Below, piece by piece: positions 49,345 to 61,697 of a stretch of DNA of 64,000 bases (position 1 is its first letter; each line of letters starts with the position of its first letter). This DNA comes from Fragum whitleyi (lineage: Eukaryota; Mollusca; Bivalvia; Cardiida; Cardiidae): positions 36,290,457 to 36,354,456 of the forward strand of contig OX411544.1 of NCBI GenBank assembly GCA_948146395.1. The letters run 5' to 3'. The translations under genes were made by a program, and so were the position numbers. The notes beneath the pieces are model-generated. The model had not been told where the DNA came from, did no database searches, and worked only from the letters and a program-made list of their open reading frames with translations.

Positions 49345-50460
49345 AAAGACCATTCTTTCCGCATTTGGGTAGCTAAACGTGCAGAGAATGGTGTATCAAT
49401 TTAAACTAACAAAACTTCAGGTCGTTGAGGTTCCTAGATACCATACCCACACAGCTACTAATGCTTAATAAGATACGCATTGTGGGATTGTCCGTCATAA
49501 AAAAAGGGAATGGTTGTAGTAACTTAACTCAAATGCCAAAGTAAATGCTGGCAATTTGGAGTCTGGTCGCATCCCATTTAAGTATGTTATTGCTACTGGT
49601 GGCGGTATGGCTCTGCCATGTGGCGGATTGTACCTTCACCAGCATCAATTGTTTCGTTTTATTACGGATGTTCTTGTGTATATTTGGAAAAGTTTATAAA
49701 CTTAACTTTGGGTCTCTGATGCCAGGGCTCATTTGATTGAACTGATTCCGCGAGGGACTGCGGCCAGATTCTGCCAACCTTTAATCAATTCAAATAGTGG
49801 AAATGATTTGTTCAAATTATTGATTACAATTTAATTTTAGTTATTGTGTTTGTCCTCTGTAACTCAAAATGCAAGTTGTAACGATATCCTTTTTCACTCA
49901 TCCGCATTGCATGAAATTTCATTTATTTTGCGATTCATACAGTGTCGGGATTTTTTGTCATATTATCTTACGTGTTGATTGTTATATATATATTTTTTTT
50001 GCATACTTGGTCGTCTATATTTATATTTAAACAGTAAACCATGTAGAATACACGTAGAAAAAGTTGATGTTTGTATGTATTAACTAACAAATTCGTCGGT
50101 ATTGGTCATACAGACAAATCAACTGACTAACTTTTATCATTTTTGATATATAAAACTTATATATAGATATAAATCATCATAATTATATGTATCTATCAGA
50201 GATTTTAGATTTGGAAAGTTAAGATAACAGTCATACGCCGGAGCTTGAAGCGATTGCTTACTAAACTATACTGAGATGAAAAAATTTAATCAGTAAATTT
50301 TTAAGATGGAATTATTTTTCAGCGGCAAGTTAAATTACAACAAAGTAGACTCATCTTTAAATTCTTTTGAGTTCCAACATAATCAAGACTTTGGTAAATG
50401 CACATATTTCAAACATAAAACTTATGAGACCACTTAAAGACAAGAGGGGTATTTCTCAAA
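49345..50460. other. No gene recognised
   Basis: AT-rich sequence between the microsatellite and the decayed Tc1-like element. No supported feature. Confidence 0.45.
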
Positions 50461-50462
50461 TT

Positions 50463-51380
50463 TCACAGAGATATCAGTATCTTGTATGCACCCCTCTGGA
50501 TTGACCCACGCCCAAACAACGCTATGGTGTTAAGAAGCGGTCTGATGAACTGTAAGGGAAGTCTTGTCCATTCATCACGTATAGCACGTTTCAAATCATT
50601 AACATTATTGACGTCAGCAAGTTGGCGTACCTTACGCCCGATGTAGTTCCACAAGTGCTCAGTCGGCGAAATGTTCGGTGATTTTGATAACTATTCGAGA
50701 GATGGGATATTGTGAGTTGTCAAAAGTTGTCAAAAAGTTTCGTGTGTGCATGGCAGTGTGACAGTGTGCGTTACCCTGTTGTAATACGTCAGCATTGCCG
50801 TTCCTAACATATGGAACAATTACACGGAGGATGATCTCATTACAATATTTAACTGCATTCAGATTTTCACGGATTGTTTTAAGTTCTGATAGGCATCTAT
50901 AACTCATAATTCCACCCGAAGTATAACAGATCCGCCCCCCCCCCTCCCCCCCAAAAAAAACAAAAACGATCATACTCCATAACGTTAGCAGGATCAAACC
51001 ATTCGCCTCTTTGACGCCAAACCCAAACTCCTCCATTAGCTCCACAAAGGTTAAACTTGGATGCGCAAGCATAATGTAGTAGGTTTCTTGCAGTTTCCAC
51101 TGAAATTCTGGTCCCTGATGCATTTCATAAGCGTCCAGCGATTTTGGAGCCAACATAAAGCGCTGACGTCGTGACAACGCCACTATGAACCTGTCCCCTC
51201 TTGGCGTCGCTTTCTTTGGTCTGATGACCTTGGTCTGTCATTTTCATTCCCAGTCTGCCTAAACCGGGCTTTCAGGCGATAAATGGTCCGCTCACAATAA
51301 CCAAAACGACGTACTACGTCAGTAACTCGTACACCAGCTTCGTGTAGACCAAGCGCTTCATGTCTGTCCTTAAGCGTCAT
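50463..51380 (-). pseudogene. Second Tc1-like transposase, heavily decayed
   Basis: From ATG at 51380 the minus strand encodes a helix-turn-helix region (MTLKDRHEALGLHEAGVRV, then VVRRFGYCERTIYRLKARF) and the basic hook. The frame then shifts at about 51190, again in a C-rich homopolymer at 50935-50952, and again near 50655. Recognisable pieces downstream are GGIMSYRCLSEL, ENLNAVKYCNEIIL, LQQGNAHCHTAMHTRNFL, and after the last shift WNYIGRKVRQLADVNNVNDL. The second catalytic Asp (normally QQDNA..H) is replaced by Gly, and the SPDL-P-E block with the catalytic Glu is eroded. It differs in sequence from the transposase at 13088-14113, so it is another lineage. No TIRs were found. Confidence 0.8.
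50935..50952 (+). repeat. Poly(C) tract interrupting the transposase relic
   Basis: C10, one T, C7, followed by A8. It inserts glycines and a frameshift on the coding strand of the Tc1-like relic. Confidence 0.95.
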
Positions 51381-51629
51381 CCATGGAATGTCGACCCATG
51401 GTAGCTACCTTGCTTTTTATTGCGGAATTCTCTATTCTTTCCAAAACCCTTCCGATTTATGAAATCATATGGTAAAATAAACACATTTCAGGACATCGGC
51501 TTGTCCGGTTTTGGACTTTCCGCCTTTTAAAAAAATGCTGACATACTTTAAACGACACTCAAATTTCGGTCATATATGCAAGGCAGTAGATTGAATATAG
51601 TGAAAAATAGCTTAGAAATTTAATACAGC

Positions 51630-51760
51630 CCTGAGTCCAGGAAATATAAACGGTACGAGCTGTTTTAAAAAATGTACCCAGCTTTGTTACCAAGTGTACG
51701 TGTAAAGTATGATTTGTAAACAGTTTGCACTGTTTTGTAACCTTGAAAGCATGACAGATG
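51630..51760. mobile_element. Degenerate copy of the palindromic CCCTGCGTTCAG MITE
   Basis: agccctgagtccagg, tgtacccagctttgttacc, tgtacgtgtaaagtatgatt, tgtaaacagtttgcactgtt and tgacag lie in the order of the copies at 4320, 9615 and 57092. The palindrome is badly eroded. Confidence 0.4.
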
Positions 51761-51964
51761 TTTTGCACAAAGAAACGGACGAACGATTTTCTGCAAACAA
51801 TCGAATGGTCATTTGCTATATTGTCTATCATACTTCTCCATGAAAAAAACTCTTGTACTCTTTAATGGAGACGGGTGGTAGTTTGACCCGTGTGGTAAAT
51901 GATGAACAATATAAATCATTTGTATAAGGATATAATATGGATACTAATTTAAAATGAATTTCAC

Positions 51965-54900
51965 TTCGATGCCTGGCGGCTGGAAGGACGGTTGTCTGAA
52001 GGTAAACTAAAGACTGATAGAACCTCAGGCCATGTTTACAATAATATTGGTATTCCGATGATGATCAAACTGCGTTTTCGAGTTTTATTTTATACCTGGA
52101 TCTATTGCACGTTCCACATTTTGTATTTACATGAAAATATTGTTTGGTCCCTACAAACTTGTACTCGTGATTAATGCCAAGATTGATTTTTTATAGGGCC
52201 GCTAAGCTAGTGAATCTATTATTTTACCTTCAGGCCATTAGGCTGCTGGTACTAGCCGCCAGGCCGATAGGCTACTTGGCTGATATATATCGGTCTTAAT
52301 TTTACCTTAAGGCCGCCAGTTCGCTGGGTCGCTAGGCTAAAGTGCCATTGCCACGATTGGCTGGTATTTTTATTAGTCTTTGTTTTACCTACAGGCCACC
52401 AGGCAACTAGATCGCTAGGCTGCTGGTTATTTTTGCTTATTTGTTTAGGTTGCCAGGCTGCTTTTCCGCGGGGCTGCTAAGTCAGTTGTTCACTATTTAA
52501 ATGCAGGCGGCCGGCTGGTTGTTCTTTCAGTCCTTGTTTTACTTTCAGGTCACCAGTCTGCTTGGCCTCCATGCCGCTGGTCCGATAGGCTTTAGGCTCT
52601 CTCTGTCCTAGCATCCCAGTGGCAAAGTGGCCTGAGGGTAAAAAGGGCAGACATAACCACCTGCCTAGCTGCATAGCGGCTTTTTGACGCAATAAGGACT
52701 GGAAGCCTGAAGGTAAATAAACATTAATAGAACCATCAGCTTAGCAGCGCCAGGGTCTAACGACACAGCAGCCCGGCGACCGAGCGGCCAAAAGATACAA
52801 TAGGATAAAAGATAATATATAGACAAAATGAACTAAAGGCCTCGCAGCCGGGCGGCCTTACGGCGTACAAGATTAACGGACTGTAGGTAAAACAAAGACT
52901 AATATAGCAATCAAACAAACGGCCTGAAAAAAATAAAAGAAGTATCGAATTGCCGACTTAGCAGCCCAGCGGCCTAGTGACCTGAAGGTCAAATAAAGCC
53001 TGATACAACTAAAAGCATGGCGGATCACTAGCCTAGCGTCCAAGCGGCTTAGCAGCCCAAGCTGCCTAATGGCCTGGAAGCCTTGTGGTTCTATCAGTCT
53101 TTCTTGTACATTTAGGCAACCAGGCTTCATACGTCAACAGCCGCCAGGACGTTGGGCTTCAAAGTCGGTAAATCCAATAGGCTGTTGAGTCTATCTGTCT
53201 ATATTTTAGTATCGGGCTGCGAGGTCTCTAGACCGCTTGGCATCTACGCTTTCGGTTCGTCTGTTTTAATCATATGTTATGGTCGCAAGTCCGCTGGCCC
53301 GCTTAGCCACTTGGCAAGTATATCGGATTAATTTGCTTTCAGGCCGCTAGGCTTCATTTTGGCACAAGGCTGCTAGGCCGCAACGCCGCTAGACTGGTGG
53401 TTCTATCAGTCTTTATTTGACCTTCGGGCAGCTAGGTCGCTGGGCCGCCGAGCTGGTGAATTTGGTCTTCAGGCTGGTAGGCCTTTTGGCGGCTCTGTCA
53501 CTGGGCTGCTAGGCAAGCGTTTCTATCAGTCTTTGTTTTATTTCGGTCGCCAGGTCAATAGGTCGGTGGTTTTATCAGTCTTTTCTTACATACAGATCGC
53601 TAGACCTCTACAATGATTGTTCTTTCAGTCTTTAATCTACGTTTCGGCCACCGGACCTGAAGGTAGAACAAACATTGATAGAACAACAAGATTGGCGGGA
53701 CAAAAATCAGAAAAAAAACTGATAGAACAACCGACCTGGCCACAGAAAGAAACAACAGCCTAATAGACCAACTGACTATTGGACATGTGGCCTTGAGGTA
53801 ACATAAAGGCTGATTATACCACCAGTCTAGCGGCTCAGTGGTCCAGCGTCAAAGCCGATATCAATCAAGTTTCCTATCAGCCTGGCGGCCTAGTGATTCT
53901 TACAGTTTTTTTCTACTTTTGGATTGACAAGCTTTATTAGGTCAACAGGCCACCAGGCCTCTGTTTTTTTATTCAACCTTCAGGCTTGAGGTCCTTTAAG
54001 CATTAATTTTACCTTCAGCTTAGACAGTAGAGCCGCTCAACAGTTTTTATCCTTTTTTTGTTTGTTTGTTTTTAGGTAGCTGAGTAAGTTGTTCTATCAC
54101 TCTATCAAATTCAACCAGGCCGCCAGAACACTAGATCTCTATCATTCTTTTTCTACTTTTTCTGAATGTAAAACAAAAACTGATAGAAAACCAGTCTAGC
54201 GGCATGGCAACCTGAAAATGAATAAGGACTTCAAGTTATTAAAAAAACGAGCGGCCGAGCGACCTTAAAAAAGAAAAAGCAAAAAGAGCCAATAGTCTAG
54301 CGGCCAAGCGGCCTTATGGTATGATAAAGACATATAGAACCACCAGCCTAGCGGTCAAGAGGCCTAGCAGACTTTCCGTTCTTTCTCTCTTTATTTTACA
54401 TCCACTATCAGGCTGCTAGGCCGCGAGGTTGTTATCAGATCTTATTTCCCTTTCAGGCCGCCAATCTGTTAAGGCGCTGGTCCGCAAAGTTGGATGGTAT
54501 ACCAGTTTTATTTCACCTTCAGACCGCCAGTACGCTAGGCCATTTATTTTTACCTTAAGGTCGCAAGGCCGTCAGCTATTGGTTCTTTGTGGTCTATTTT
54601 GGTCGAAAGGTCACAGGGCCCCAAAGCCGATGGTTCTATCAGTCTTAATTCTACCTTCAGGCCACCAGGCCTTAGGCCTCTAGGGTTGTGGTTCTACCAG
54701 TCGTTATTGTACCTTAAGGTACTCATGGTTTTGTTTTCTTTCCAAGCCGCTTGTCCGTTTGGCCCCTAGGCTGATAGTTCTATCAGTGTTTATTTTACCC
54801 TTAGGCCGCTGGCCAATTAAGTCGCTGGGCTTCTAGACTGGTGGTTGTATCAGTATTCATTTTAAGTTCAGGCCGCCATTCTGTCATATGGTTAGGTCGT

Positions 54901-56290
54901 GTGGCCGCTAGGCTGACGTTTGTTCTGACTCTTGTTGCGAGGCATCTATGCTGCTTGGCCGCGGTGCTGCTAGAATAATCGTTTTGAAGACAAGGCCTGT
55001 GGGACGTTAGGTCGGTCGTTCTATCACTTTCTATTCTAAATTCCAGCCACATGGCCCATGAGCTTCAAGGCTGGTGGTTGTATCAGCTTTTTTCTACGTA
55101 AATGGCTGCAAGGCTTAATTAGGTAAAATGCCGGCAGGCCGCCGGGATACTAGGCCGCCGGCCACTTGGTCGCTAGGCTGGTTGTTCAATCCGTTTTTTA
55201 TTTAACCTCTAGACTGATAGACTAGCTAAGTTGCTAGGCTGGGGGTTATATCTGTCTTTTATCATTTATCATTCTGGCCGACTGTCTTTGGTGCCGCTTG
55301 GTCGTTAGGCTGTCGTTTGTTGCTCAGCCTCTATGGCGCTGGGCATAAGCGCTGTTAGTCTGGTGGTTCTGTTTTTGGTCGCAAGGCCGCAGGGCCGCTG
55401 GAACGCTAGGCCGATGTTTCTATCAGTTTTTTATTAATCTTAAAGCCAACAGGCCCGTTGGGTTGAAAGCTGGTGATTCTATCAATCTTTATCTACGTTA
55501 AGGCTTCAGACCTAATGAGGTAAACAAGCCGTCCGGCCGCTTGGATAATAGGCTGCTGAGCAGCTAGGTCGCTAGGCTTTTGGTACTCTCTGTCTTTATT
55601 TTACCTTCAGGTCACCAGGTCTCTATGCCACCAGACTGCTGGGCTGCTTGCCGCCGGTGCGATCATTTTTTTTAACTTGAGGCCGCCAGTCTGCTAGTTA
55701 CCTGCGCCGTTTAGGCCACAGGGCCTCTAGGTCGATGGTTCTTTCAGTCTTTACTTAACAGTCAGGCCACCAGAACGCTTTACCTTAGGCTTGCGGTTCT
55801 ATCAGTCTTTCATTAAACTAGGGTGCCATGCTTTTTAGGTCAGTAAATAACCAGTCGCTTGGATACTAGGCCGCTTGGCTGCTTTTTTTATTTGAGGCCA
55901 TCAGGTCGCTAGGCCTTCGGGCAACTATCAGTCTTTTTTTCAACTTCAGGCTACTAGGACGCTAGGACTATGGGCCGCTTTGCTAGTGGTTCTATCAGTC
56001 TTTATTTTAACTTCAGACCGTAACTATTTGTTCTCTCTGCATTAGGTCGCCAGTCTGCTAGGCCGTTAGTTCGTAGAGCCGCTTGGCGCCAAGGTCGATG
56101 GTTCAGGCTCTTTTTTACCTTAAGACAACCAGAATGCATGGCCTCAAAGCATGTGGTTCTGTCAGTTTTTTTTACTTTTAGGCTGACAGGCTGCTTGGAT
56201 ACTAGGCCGCTAGGCCGCTTGGACCCTGGGTCGCTAGGCTTGTCGTTCTATCAGTCTTTATTTTAACTTCAGGTCGGCAGACCGCTAGGT
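51965..56290. repeat. GC-rich minisatellite array with alternating orientation
   Basis: Units of roughly 60-110 bp consist of a GC-rich part made of short repeats like GGCCGCTA, GGTCGCTA and GGCTGCTA, then a link like tggtggttctatcagtcttt and attttaccttcagg. Forward stretches are about 52190-52600, 53080-53640, 53870-54160 and 54380-56290. Reverse stretches, recognised by cctgaaggtaaa, an ataaagactgatagaa block and inverted ctagcggcc, are about 51970-52030, 52620-53070, 53650-53850 and 54170-54370. The array ends at gaccgctaggttcattcaat, the left border of duplication copy B. It is far richer in GC than anything else in the window. No reading frame is shared between units. Confidence 0.85.
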
Positions 56291-56676
56291 TCATTCAATA
56301 ACTTAGAAAAGAAAATGGTCGATAATTCAACAATATAAAAAAAACACAAAAAAACCCCAAAACCTGAAGATAGACTCATACCTTTGGTGAAAACTGAATA
56401 TAAAAATGTATATAAAATCTCCTAAACATTATCTTAATTCAACTATCTATTAAAGTAAATAGATAAACAGAAGAGCCGTTTTACCCAGACCTTTAAAGAA
56501 GACCGTTTTCTAGACTGCCCCCTGCCAGACTAAATACCATTGACTATAAAAAATAAATAACCGACATATTTCATCAATATACATATAAAGATTTAATTCG
56601 ATCAACTTTTTATCCAACTAAACGACAGAGGTCAAAGTCAGGTTAGTAATACCAGGCTACACGTGCAAAATCTACA

Positions 56677-56838
56677 GTAAATAAAATTGTAAAATTGTCA
56701 TTCATCTCGATCAAACTATTCTAAATTGCTCGGTCAACTCCCCATTCAATGTATTTTAGAAACTCATTCCTATAACCAACAAACGCTAAGAACTTGATAA
56801 AAACTACCAATATTTCAATTCCACGATGTTATTGAGCG
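56677..56838 (+). mobile_element. Internally deleted copy of the exon 5 MITE
   Basis: The left end ctacagtaaataaaattgt and the right end ttccacgatgttattgag are the two ends of the CAGTTAATTACATCG-family MITE found at 8975-9361. The central ~220 bases present in copy A are missing here. Confidence 0.55.
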
Positions 56839-57070
56839 CCCACTTCTCTTGTCATCATTTGACTTTTTGTTAACCAGCCACAGCATGTCGGCCATTCCAT
56901 TCCATAGTGAAGTGTCCATGTGTTTGGGGAGGAATAGTTGCAGTTATTGAACCACCAACCACCTTTCCATCTAGATGCGCAATCTTCGTCGCCGTCTCGG
57001 TCATTTTCGGAGTCCTTAGTGCTAAACATTTGCCTGTTCCCGTTTATGGCAAAGCCATCACCAGCAGTTC
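56829..57070 (-). CDS. FReD protein B, exon 5 (C-terminal)
   Basis: 242 nt including TAA, starting after an acceptor ending ttttcaacag, with the same split Gly codon as gene A. It encodes GTAGDGFAINGNRQMFSTKD, the DRDGDED acidic segment, DCASRWKGGWWFNNCNYS and MEWPTCCGWL, ending EVGAQ. Differences from gene A are scattered substitutions with no indel, so the reading frame has been kept since duplication. As in A, the stop lies in the MITE end (aataacatcg on the minus strand). Confidence 0.85.
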
Positions 57071-57091
57071 CTGTTGAAAAATACAAACCTT

Positions 57092-57222
57092 CCCTGTGTT
57101 CAGAATGACGCAATGGTGAATTCTGTTTGCAAATTTTACCCCGCTTTGTACGCAAATACGCGTACAAAGTGGGATATAATTTACAAACAGATTACACCGT
57201 TGTGTCATTCTGAACGCAGGGC
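57092..57222. mobile_element. Palindromic MITE upstream of the gene B exon 5 acceptor
   Basis: ccctgtgttcagaatgac is mirrored by ctgaacgcaggg ending at 57222. Same position as 9615-9743 in copy A. Confidence 0.75.
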
Positions 57223-57649
57223 AAGTCAGTGGTACATGTATGGCAAAACTTGATTGCAAAATTGACTAATCATATCATTATGTTTTTTTCAATAAGATTC
57301 TGCATTCGGGTTGGCCTTAAAATTTGTTGTATTTCTAAATGAAAACAAAATTCGACTACACTTTTTTGTAACTGTCTGAACAAATAATTCCTCTGAGAAA
57401 TCTGTGAGAAATCTGTTGCGAATGTTTACATTTTTAATCGTGATATTAAATCATATGAAATTAAGAACAATTCGATGATTTCATAGATATAAACTACTAA
57501 ATACGCTTACCTCATCGCCTGTGAATCAAATATGAATCAGCTTCGCGTACTCATTAAGTATTATTATATTTTTATTTTCATATCTCATAGAAATCAACAA
57601 AAAAATTATCCATCTTTAAAAAAAATGTATTGTCAAATTTCAATTATCG

Positions 57650-57768
57650 TGCATACCTCTATTATCGTGCATGACCCCAAAGGAACTTCACAGTGCTTGA
57701 TAAACCTAATTTTTCTTTCAAGCTCTGTGAAGACCGTTTGGGGTCATGCACGATAATAGAGGTATGCA
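57650..57768. repeat. Copy-B-specific foldback, ~51-nt arms
   Basis: tgcatacctctattatcgtg then catgacccc (57650-57680) is inverted at 57740-57768 (ggggtcatgcacgataatag, then aggtatgca). The arms extend through ttcacag and its inverse. Copy A at about 10170-10240 has only the left arm. Confidence 0.8.
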
Positions 57769-59029
57769 TAGGATGTTTTGCTATGGTGCCCCCATAATGG
57801 TGCAATGAGAAAAGCTAAAACCATATAGCACACACAATCCAAAATCGAATAAAATGCAAAGTTTCAATGCAAAGGCTAGTTTAAGTCTTGCATAAGAAAA
57901 TTCAAAACTATATTCTACCCATATAAATACATGGAATAAGCGGATTTACGCAGAGATTGGTGACCCCATAAGATAAAGTTTTAATTTTGCTTCTTTTTTG
58001 TTGCCGAGGAGTTTTCCTTCAGATGCTTAAAAACTGAGAAGGCAATCAAAAATTTTTGTAAGGGTGACTAGCAGTTTTTTACGTGAATTTCATGATGATA
58101 TTTTAGATAGGTAAATGAGATATTAATTGATGAAAATGTGATATTAAATGGTATGAAAACCTTACCTTTAGAGTACAGAGAGGCTTTAAAGGCTTACATG
58201 CACGATATTTGAGGTAAAGAGGATATAGGTCGAACAAGTGTAAGAGTATTTCAAAAAGCCGCCTAATTAAGACATGGTTTATTAATGATTTCCCATCCAC
58301 TACCGGGGTTAATAAACATTTTTTCCACTACAACTATTCAAGGGTAAAAAGTCATACGATTACCAATACCAGAAGATATTGTCCTTCAAAATGAAACATA
58401 CGTAACATTTTCTTTATACTCAAAAGTATCGAATATCAGCAATGTCTGTTGTTTCCTTTCAAACATTTATCAACTAAAATAATGGAATTTATCTTGATAT
58501 TGTCATAAAGGCAGCCCAATTGTATGGTGGCATATACTGCCACGAGATACTAGATAGCAGTATAATAATAATTTAAAAAAAATCACGGTACCATAATGTT
58601 CTAGGAAATTTTATTTCGTATGTTAACACTTTTTCAATAATTCTATCGTGATATTTTTACCTTGTATCTTGATTTTTTTCTGTTACTATGCCCACTTCTG
58701 ACATCAAGGTAAAACTATCGTGAACTGAAAACTGACAGCCGCTGTGACTATATTTAGATATTTTTTTCGGATTTATTAAATTTTTATCATTCTGCTTAGA
58801 TTGTGTCCAATATGAACACACAGGAAAACATAGTCATCCGAATCGGTTATCTATTTATAGAAGTCGGAATTTCTATCGCAATTACTTTTTCATAATGTCA
58901 GTAGTGGGCATTAATCGCCAAAAAACTGAGATAGCAGATATCAATATCACAATAATTTTATCAAGAAATAATTTTTGCCAAGATAAATTTGCCTGAAAGC
59001 TGTATTTAATCCAATCTCGTGGCAGAAAT

Positions 59030-59420
59030 ATGCCAATGAAGAGCCCTATTGATTGTGGGTCCCATAGGTCAAAGGTCAATGTCACAGTCAGCCTTTGTTC
59101 AATTTTCGTTTCCGAACTCTATCTCGAGAACCAAGCGTCCTTGAATCATGAAACTTCATGCAAATGTTGCTTATGACCAAAGGAAGTGTCCTATCATTTT
59201 TTCTTTTTTGGCACATGGGTCAAAGGTCAATGTCACAGTCAATATTTGTTAAATTTACTTTAGACCTTTTCGATCCAAGACTCTAACTTAACAACTAAGT
59301 GACCTACAATCAATCACAGACATACAACCAATTCTCAATATTTGTTACAAACATATCCTGCTTCAATAGCACTTGTATTTTGGCAAAGCTGGGGGGGGGG
59401 GGGGGGGGTATTAGCCCACT
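59030..59420 (+). repeat. Degenerate direct repeat with a G18 run
   Basis: gggtcaaaggtcaatgtcac then agtca occurs at about 59217-59240, and a near copy (ggtcaaaggtcaatgtcaca) lies at 59067. A G18 run ends the block at 59391-59408. Similar ggtcaaggtca-type text with a poly(G) run is at 2230-2364, suggesting a common repeat family. Present in copy B only. Confidence 0.5.
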
Positions 59421-60129
59421 TTGTGACAGTTCTAGTTTCTACTAACCAACCATGAAGACCTACATATCAGTTTTCAATAGCTCCAAATTATACAGGAAAA
59501 TTGTATTTGTGCTGTCATTGCATAAAGCCGTTTGGGGTTCAGTATCATACTTACACAATGTTGCATTTTGTGTATGACATAGACTGATTCTGTACTAAGG
59601 ATCTAGCTAAATGCTAGACACCTGATTATGAAGAAATCTTTTTATTTTAATCTTTGTTGACAGAACTCAATCTATTGAAAGACTCAATATAAGAGTTCTA
59701 ATAGGTTGTTTAGACGTAATCCATGCGCATTAGAAAGAATCACAAGCTGTACAAATTACTTATTTGAATTATAAGATTGTATATTTTCTGGGGAATTTTC
59801 TTTTCATATTGCTATAGGTAACAATAGAAACATACAATTGTCATAACGTAGCTTTACCTATTCACGTTAGCAAAAGTAACGTATGTAAAAGTTAAATACT
59901 GGGAATAAATACCACGTAAGTCGATTATGTCTTCAAAATATGAATTGAAAATTGTATTGAAGTACAAAAAATCAAAATTAAAATAAGGTGATAGTAAAAT
60001 GGTTATATAAGAATTATATATAAAGTATATTTAGTTTTTACTAATCTTATGTTCGATTGCATTAAAACTACTAGAACTGCTTTTGCAATCTCAAGGTGAG
60101 AGGCAATTTCCCGATGTGATAAACTAACA

Positions 60130-60550
60130 TTGTGACATAGAAGATATTGAATGAGTGGTCATTAAATACTGAATTTATTAAACGAGTCATCTATAAACAG
60201 ATAAAAACGAGCCGAGTTTTTTTTTTTTTTTCTGTTTTAGATGACGAGTTTGATAAACTCTGTATTTTATGAGCTCAAATTTTATATTCTGTTTATAATA
60301 TGACCCAAATTTTAGCGAAAAATCGTCAAAATTCTTGAAATGCAACGTTTCAATTTTCCGCAAAACTTATAACGCCGTTTAAAAATGACATCACAAAACA
60401 TAGATTATGACGTCATTTTCGCGGTTACAAAATAGCTTTGCTATTCGCTCATTTGCATAGTTATTCCACTTGTTTAATAACACCCGTGTAAAATCAAAAA
60501 TATTCAACGGGATTATTTCACTCCGGCGTCGGCGACGTAGGTCATATTAT
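60130..60550 (-). mobile_element. CCGTTGA-family MITE in copy B intron 4
   Basis: gagtcatctataaacagata (about 60184) then a T15 run, gatgacgagtttgataaact, tgacgtcattttcgcgg, and finally caacgggattatttcactcc and ggcgacgtaggtcatatta. The order is the inverse of 36476-36835. Copy A has a different element at this point. Confidence 0.55.
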
Positions 60551-60856
60551 TAAATGATTTACAACGTCTGATCTAAGGTACGGGTAGGAGAAGACATTAC
60601 TCGAAGCCGATTCTTGTGGATATACAGTTAGACTTACACGAAATAAGCGTCTATTTCCCCGCAATTTTTATTCAAATAAGTTCGCGGATAAAAACCCAAA
60701 ACATATTCAAGCTGTAGAAACGGCGTTTAGGTCGCCTGCCATCGAATTGCTTATTTGTTTATTTTTTGTTTATTTTCGCCATCATAAGTTATACAGATAA
60801 ATGTAATTTTAATATCTGACGATGTCAAAGGAGTAAGCATTCTGCTAAAGTCTTAC

Positions 60857-61021
60857 CAGAATAAGATCCAACATGCAACCGATATTTGTCTTCCTCCCCA
60901 CTGATGTTGAAATTCTGATACAGCGCATATTTAGTTGGGCTACTTTTTCTGGATTCCAAGTCGATTCGCAGTGCAAACGTTTTGTTGCCAGTATGTAAGA
61001 CTTTAGCCATATTTTCAAATC
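60857..61021 (-). CDS. FReD protein B, exon 4
   Basis: 165 nt, the same as gene A exon 4. The acceptor is a T-run ending in ag, and the donor is TCTG followed by gtaaga. It encodes ENMAKVLHTGNKTFALRIDL, then ESRKSSPTKYALYQNFNISG and EEDKYRLHVGSYS. Gly codons are split at both borders. NIS is conserved with gene A. The intron to exon 5 is 3.8 kb, against 10.5 kb in gene A. Confidence 0.85.
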
Positions 61022-61582
61022 CTAAAAAAAACAACAATTGGCAAATTTCGTTATCAATTAGGTACAGTGTGTACATTGTACTATATGTTAAAAATCACGT
61101 GCCACAAAAAAATGAAAACAACGACAATTATAACAATGTTTATGCATCCGATTGGTCCTTGAATACACAGAAATCTATTTATAAAACGACACGCATTAAT
61201 TATTCTTAGGAGAGGTAATGCGCCTAACTCAGCACCTAACCTGTAATTCAGTCATTTCACCCTATCTGATATAATCTATGCGTAACCCAATTACTGATGT
61301 TACCGTGAACGTTTCAAAGCAGTCACATGCAAATTGACGCCAGTTACAAGAATTTATCCTTTGCATTTTTTGCTTCATTTTTGCATTTTAAAAAAACTTA
61401 CACTGTAACAAATGATTATCCTCTATTAAAAAAACATCAATTTGTTTTCACTTCTCAAAACCAGTTTCATTCCAAAATTATTCCTAAAGCGTGTCAATTT
61501 AACAATTTTCTTATATGCCTTTTTTGGAAATTAGGGGCAAAAGCAGAAATTTGCGAATTGGTATTTAAATGCGTTTTCTTAC

Positions 61583-61697
61583 CGAACCAAAATGAATCGT
61601 TCATTTTACCAAATCCACGTTTATAGTCTTCCCATCCTACATTAAAGTTCTCTGAACGATTGTCGTAGGTGAATTCATCGTAGTTTCTTTGAAGTAT
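61583..61697 (-). CDS. FReD protein B, exon 3
   Basis: 115 nt, the same as gene A exon 3. The acceptor attaatttag precedes ATA CTT CAA and the donor is TTCG followed by gtaag. It encodes ILQRNYDEFTYDNRSENFNV and then GWEDYKRGFGKMNDSFWFG. Frame and borders are intact. The upstream exons (signal peptide, PAN module, CGDIL start) are not in the window and are expected to the right of base 64000, because the region homologous to the copy A stretch that precedes exon 2 begins only at the last ~85 bases. Confidence 0.85.

Noticed and set aside
54429..54769. Frames with repeated SLRPPGLRPLG-like text
   Set aside because: They derive from the GC-rich minisatellite units and are not conserved between units.
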